Assembly (NCBI GenBank): GCA_033439295.1
Contig: JAVTLE010000007.1
Coordinates: forward strand, 1,550,001-1,614,000
Direction: 5' to 3'
Length of the DNA stretch: 64,000 nucleotides
From: Deuterostichococcus epilithicus
Taxonomy: Eukaryota; Chlorophyta; Trebouxiophyceae; Prasiolales; Stichococcaceae
Positions 59,101-64,000 of this stretch are shown piece by piece. A program made the position numbers and the translations under genes. Within the stretch, counting starts at the first letter, position 1, and each line of letters starts with the position of its first letter. Under the pieces are notes generated by a model, which saw nothing but the letters and a program-made list of their open reading frames with translations, did not search any database and was not told the DNA's origin.

Positions 59101-62100
59101 CTCGCGCCGCGCTGGGCACCAGTATTGCTCCCCGTCTGCTGCTGGCACTGCGCTGCGCCTGCCACCTGACCCTGTGACCCAACTCGACACAACATGGAGG
59201 CTAAAGCCCGGTCAAGCTGAGCTGCGGCGCACACACCTGACGCCGCCCACCCCCTCCAGGGCTTTGCCGACCCCTTGACGCTGACCACTCTGACTCTCAA
59301 CTGAACGCACCTGATCGTTGAGGGCGATCACGCGGGAGTAGAGGTTGGTGATTCTGGAGCGCGCCGTCTCGCCGGCGCCCTTCTCCACCTCCAGCTGCTT
59401 CTCCGTCCTCGCCACCTGCAGGCGGAGTTTTGCACACGTCACCGGAAACATGTCGCTCTGGCTGCTTGCAGTACATGGTCGCAGAGATGGCAGATGGAAC
59501 CATGTTTGGCCCACAGTTGGTGCGCCTTGCGCTTCGCCCTTGGCGCCTAAGGCCTCTTCAGGGGTTTCCCATCTGTGCCACCCAAGAGTAAGCGCTTTCC
59601 AGACCCAAGGACGCATACAGCTGTCTGCACCATCCGTGTTGCTGCCACATGCCCAGCTGCGCAGTGCTTGTCAAGCAGCGAGTAACACGCACTGCGCCCC
59701 CGGCCGCTCCCGTCGCGATGGGCTCCCCGTCTGCTGCCGGCACTGCGCAGCGCTGCCGCCTGACAGTGTGACCAACCCCGACACAGCATGGAGGCTGGAG
59801 CCCGGTCAAACTGAGCTGCAGCACAGTCGCCCACCCCATCCAGGGCGTTGCTGACGCCTTGACGCTGACCCCTCTGACTCTCAACTGAACGTACCTGGGA
59901 CATGAGGCTGCCCACGCGGGAACTGAGTTTTGTGATATCGGAGCGCGCCGCCACGCCGGCGCCCTTCTCCGCCTCCAACCGCTTCTCCGCGTCCCCCACC
60001 TGCAGGCAGAGGTTTGCACGTGTAATCGGAAATGTGGCAATCTGGCTGGTTTCAGTACATATTCGCAGGGTTGGCAGGCGCAATCATGTTTGGCCGCCAG
60101 TTGGTGCTTCTCGCCCGATGCCGCTTCAGGGGTTCTTCATCTGTGCCACTCAAAAAATCGATTCGTTCCGGGCCCAAGGGCGCATACAGCTGTCTGCTTT
60201 ATCTGCTGTCTGCTTCATCCGTGTTGCTGCCACATGCCCAGCTGTGCAGTGCCTCTGAAGCAGCGAGCAACTCGCACTGCGCCCCCGACCGCTCCCATCG
60301 CGCTGTGCACAAGTATTGCTCCCGTCTGCTGCTGGCACTGGTCTGCGCCTGCCGCTTAACCGTGTGACTTTACTCGACTGACAAGGGAGCCCGGTCAAGT
60401 TGAGCTGCGGCGCACACACCTGACGCCGCCCACCCCCTCCAGGGCTTTGCTGACCCCTTGACGCTGACCACTCTGAGTCTCCACCGAACGCACCTGGGAA
60501 TTGAGGGCGATCACGCGGGAGTAGAGGTTGGTGATTCTGGAGCGCGCTGTCTCGCTAGCGCCCTTCTCCACCGCCAGTTGCTTCTCTGTCCTCGCCACCT
60601 GCAGGCGGGGTTTTGCACATGTCACCGGAAACATGTCGCTCTGGCTGGTTTCAGTACATGTTCGCAGGGTTGGCAGGCGCAATCATTTTGGCCGCGAGTT
60701 GGTGCCTTTCGAGCTTCGCCCTTGGCGCCCAATGCCTCTTCAGGGGTTCTCCATTTGTGCCAGCCAAGAGTAAGTTGTTTCCAGGCCCAAGGGCGCATAC
60801 AGCTGTCTGCACCATCCGTATTGCTGCCACATGCCCAGCTGTGCAGTGCCTCTGAAGCTGCGAGCAATATGCACTGCGCCCCCAGCCGCTCCCGTCACGC
60901 TGGGAACCAGTACTGCTCCCCGTCCGCTGCTGGCACTGCGCTGCGTCTGCCGCCTGACCGCGTGACCAAACTTGACATATCATAAAGACTGTAGCCCGGT
61001 CAAGCTGAGCTGCGGCGCACTCACCTGACGCCGCCCACCCCCTCCAGCGCTGACCCCTTGACGCTGACCCCTCTGACTCTCAACTGAACGCACCTGGGAC
61101 ATGAGGCTGCCCAAGCGGAAATTGACTTTGGTGACATCGGAGCGCGCCGCCATGCCGGCGCCCTTCTCCGCCTCCAGCAGCTTCTCTGTCTCCGCCACCT
61201 GTAATCGGGGTTTTGCACGTGTAACTGAAACATGTCACTCTGGCTGCTTTCAGTCCAAGTTCGCAAGGTTGGCAGGCGCAATCATTTTGGCTGCCAGATG
61301 GTGCGCTTCGCCCCATGCCTCTTTCGGGGTCCTCCGGCTGTGCATCTCAAGAGTTGGTTCCTACCGGGCGCAAGGGCATATCTGCTGTCTGCTTTATCTG
61401 CTGTCTGCACCATAGTGCTGCTGCCTCATGCCCAGCTGCGCAGTGCTTGTCAAGCAGCGAGTAACACGCACTGCGCCCCCGGCCGCTCCCGTCGCGATGG
61501 GCTCCCCGTCTGCTGCCGGCACTGCGCAGCGCTGCTGCCTGACAGTGTGACCCAACTCGACACAACACGGAGGCTGTGAGCTCGGTCAAGTTGAGCTGCG
61601 GCGCACACACCTGACGCCGCCCACCCCCTCCAGGGCTTTGCTGACCCCTCTGACTCCTCAACTGAGCGCACCTGGTCGTTGAGGGCGATCACGCGGGAGT
61701 AGAGGTTCTTCATTCTGGAGCGCGCCGTCTCGGCGGCGTCCTTTTGCACCGCCAGCTGCTTCTCCGTCGCTGCCACCTGCAGGCAGAGGTTTGCACATGT
61801 AACCGGAAACATGCCACTCTGGCTGATTTCAGTACATGTTCGCAGGGTTTGCAGGCGAAACCATGTTTGGCCGCCAGTTGGTGCGCTTCGCCCTTGGCGC
61901 CCGATGCTTCTTCAGGGGTTCTCCATTTGTGCCAGCCAAGAGTAAGTTGTTTCCAGGCCCAAGGGCGTATACAGCTGTCTGCACCATCCGTGTTGCTGCC
62001 ACATGCCCAGCTGCGCAGTGCCTGTGAAGCAGCGAGCAATATGCACCTCCCGTCGCGATGGGCACCAGTATTGCTCCCCATCTGCTGCTGACATTGCACT

Positions 62101-64000
62101 GCGCCTGCCGCCTGATCGTGTGACAGACTCGTCAAAGCAGGAGGGCTGCAACCGCCTTTTGCTTCGCATGCGGAGCTTCGGCCCTCTCTGCGCTCCGCCT
62201 CCAGAGCATCCAGCAGCGGGCGCCGGACTGCCGCCTCTGCGCGCTGGGCTGGGCGCATGGGCCTCGGTGCAAGTCAGCGCAACCTCAGAACCGCCACGGG
62301 CGCCCGTCGGGCTTTGGGTGCGGCTGCAGCAGGGGTGCAGCCGAAGGGGCGACGCTCACCCGCACCGTGCGGTCGGTGTGCAGCCAGGCGCCCGCACCTT
62401 GCGGGACATGCGGTCGGAGGAGGCCTGCGCCTCTGCGCGCAGCTTCTCGCTGAGGGAGCGGTACTCGTCGACCGCCGCAAGCGTGAACTGCAGCCGCTGC
62501 TTCAGGTCCACCACCTCCAGCCTCTCCTTCAGGTCCGCCACCTGCTTTGCCTCCTGCGCCACCAGCTGCGGCTCCCGCCTGCGCGTGGCAGCAGGAAGCA
62601 GCATCAGATCTAATGAACGTACACAACCTCGGGACTCGGACCTTGACGGGTAGGGGCTTCGAGGAGCTGCACGTGGCGCCCGCCTTTTATGCGACAGCTC
62701 CTGCCTGCGCGCAGCCGCCGGAAGCAGGCTGGCAGACGGCAGCATTGTGAGAGAAGAAAGAATGCTCGCCATTGCACGCTTCCCACTGCAGCAGTTGCCG
62801 CCTGACTGCTTGACAGCGGGAAAAGCATGCAAGTTATCTCCACCTTGACGTGCGTCTTGTTGTCCAGGCCTTTCCGAGCAGACGCAGCCAGGGCACATCC
62901 GGCATGCCATGCTCAGAGCTTGCCACTGGATCAGAATCAGCGCCCCGATGGGTTCCCTGTCAAGCATTTGCCCCAAGAGCATGCGCGAGCAGAGAGGCAG
63001 AAGGGTGCTTACTTGCTCTCTGCCTCGATCTCTGCCTCGACACCCTCGGCCTCCTTCTCCTTAGGCTTCATCAGATACAGCAGCCCCGCGAGCGATCCCG
63101 CTGCGAGAAGGCCCGGTGCTTTCTGCAAGAGCCACAGCCAGGGCATCAAGGACTGTGGAACAGCCAGCCTTGCAGCCATAACCAAGAACACTGCGTCTGA
63201 GAAACCAGTTCCAGACATGTTATGCAGAAACTTGGGGTAGCTTTGATTCCATTTATATTCTTGATATATCAAAATTAGAAGACGTTTGCGCCAGTTGCCA
63301 GCATCATCCCGCAGACGACAGGCTGAACAGCTGTACCTCCATTTCCTCGACCCGTGCGCTGCCGAGCGTTTTGACACATGCCATGCTGTCGTGTCCGCAG
63401 ACCACGGCATTGGAGCCTGTACCTAGAATAGCACACGCACTGACAGCGCACCAGCAGATCAAAGGGGTTGAAGCCGTCTTCGTCCTGTTCCGCACTCGGC
63501 GCGGTGGCTGGCTTAGGCTCAGGCTTGGGCTGTTGGCGCGCCGACTGGATGTCAGCACGCGGGTTGCCCGATGCTGCTGGCTTGTCCTGCGAATCACGGT
63601 GCAGGGTTTGTGATGACGCTGGCCTCCTGTCCTTCTCTGCATGGGCACATGCTGCACACTGCAGATGAGTCTTAGCATCCGTTTTAACATGCTTGCCTGC
63701 TTCGCAGAGGGCGCCTGCGCCTGCTTCGCAGAGGGCGCCTGTGCCTGCTTCGCAGAGGGCGCCTGCGCCTGCTTCAAAGAGGGCGCCTGCGCCTGCTGCG
63801 GGGCTGCTGCCGGCGCCTCAGCCTTGCGCGCCGCCACTGCCTTTGCTGCCGACGCCTCCGCCTCAGCCTTGCGCGCTGCCATTGCCTTTGCCGCTGACGC
63901 CTCCGCCTCTGCCTTTACCCGCTGCGCGTTAGCGGCCTGCGCCGCAGCTCGTGCCTGTTCCGCCTCCTGCGCCTCAGCCGCTTGACCCTCCGCCGCACGC
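50193..64000 (-). CDS. large coiled-coil membrane protein with amplified 35-residue exons (5' partial)
   Basis: I do not recognise the family. Exons that join in phase, from 5' to 3': 63697 to beyond the window end, 63441-63586, 63337-63385, 63013-63122, 62398-62578, then eighteen 105 bp exons (61672-61776 down to 51743-51847), then 51194-51340, 50774-50832 and 50193-50379 with the stop. The visible protein has an Ala/Lys/Glu-rich region with KAEAEASAAKA and KQAQAPSA repeats, a Pro-rich piece, one likely membrane helix (APGLLAAGSLAGLLYLM), a 60-residue coiled-coil exon (AQEAKQVADLKERL), 630 residues of repeated heptads, a 49-residue exon and a coiled-coil C-terminus ending EQVPALLS. The intron after 63697 needs a GC donor (CAG then GCAAGC). 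The link between exon 62398-62578 and the array is in phase, but an extra exon near 62200 is possible. Role as a membrane-anchored tether is inference. Confidence 0.72.
51194..62135 (-). repeat. tandem array of exon-intron units coding heptad repeats
   Basis: Eighteen exons of exactly 105 bp: 51743-51847, 52268-52372, 52866-52970, 53430-53534, 54006-54110, 54594-54698, 55181-55285, 55770-55874, 56384-56488, 56961-57065, 57538-57642, 58126-58230, 58724-58828, 59311-59415, 59895-59999, 60494-60598, 61094-61198, 61672-61776. They start 525-614 bp apart. Type A begins VGETEKRLEAEKGAG and ends VGSLMSQ; type B begins VARTEKQLAVEKGAG and ends VIALNDQ. They alternate strictly except that the 3'-most exon is a third variant (VAATQKQLEAEKGAS, ending VNDLISQ). 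Every exon is flanked by phase 0 introns with AG before GTG at the acceptor. Introns of about 460-510 bp are recognisably the same sequence throughout, and part of it continues before 61776 to about 62135 and after exon 51194-51340. An N stands at 56908. Confidence 0.92.
56248..56275 (+). repeat. poly-G tract in an array intron
   Basis: A run of G broken only by a few C bases lies in one intron of the coiled-coil array and is absent from the sister introns. Confidence 0.85.
63697..63950 (-). repeat. short repeats coding KQAQAPSA and KAEAEASAAKA
   Basis: On the minus strand four tandem 24 bp units code AQAPSAKQ-type repeats (about 63697-63792), preceded by two 45 bp units coding KAEAEASAAKAxAAR (about 63830-63930). 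Both lie in the exon that runs to the window end. Confidence 0.85.

Noticed and set aside
51194-62135. CRISPR-like or satellite array
   Set aside because: The repeats are about 590 bp apart, contain coding exons with conserved frame and splice sites, and lie in a eukaryotic gene.

Overview
This is a nuclear segment from a GC-rich, intron-dense eukaryote, most likely a green alga; a trebouxiophyte-like chlorophyte is my inference. Supporting signs are plant-type ALF4/glomulin and plant-type SppA, short introns at almost every hundred coding bases, frequent GC-AG introns and TTTAGGG-type telomere-like motifs in introns. No prokaryotic operon, virus-like element or RNA gene could be supported. 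I rebuilt gene models by hand: exons were joined only where GT/GC-AG junctions and reading phase agree and the product matches a known family. There is no transcript evidence.

Layout. 1-2.2 kb: little that is certain, one possible 71-residue membrane protein. 2.2-5.2 kb (-): ALF4/glomulin. 5.8-7.9 kb (+): MTFP1/MTP18. 8.8-13.0 kb (-): CSN1 of the COP9 signalosome, complete in 11 exons. 14.1-17.2 kb (+): F-box/leucine-rich-repeat protein. 18.2-21.6 kb (-): choline-phosphate cytidylyltransferase. 22.3-24.6 kb (-): PlsC-type acyltransferase. 25.3-26.0 kb (+): PIN4-type parvulin. 26.2-28.3 kb (-): TauD-type dioxygenase. 28.8-32.2 kb (+): flavin monooxygenase. 32.6-37.7 and 38.3-42.7 kb (-): a tandem pair of 15-exon SppA peptidases. 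43.1-49.3 kb (+): PhoD-like protein that has lost its recognisable metal ligands. 50.2 kb to the window end (-): a large coiled-coil gene.

Genes mostly alternate in strand, so 0.4-1.1 kb head-to-head promoters alternate with convergent 3' ends. Three genes (ALF4, CSN1, the F-box protein) belong to cullin-RING ligase biology. The cytidylyltransferase and acyltransferase both serve membrane lipid synthesis.

The most striking object is the last gene. Eighteen exons of exactly 105 bp, each coding 35 residues (five heptads) in phase 0, alternate between two sequence types across about 10 kb. Their introns are also near-copies of one another, so the coiled-coil rod has grown by amplification of a two-exon, about 1.18 kb unit. 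A second theme is that several introns (MTFP1, F-box, cytidylyltransferase, coiled-coil gene) hold decayed copies of the neighbouring exon edge with its splice site.
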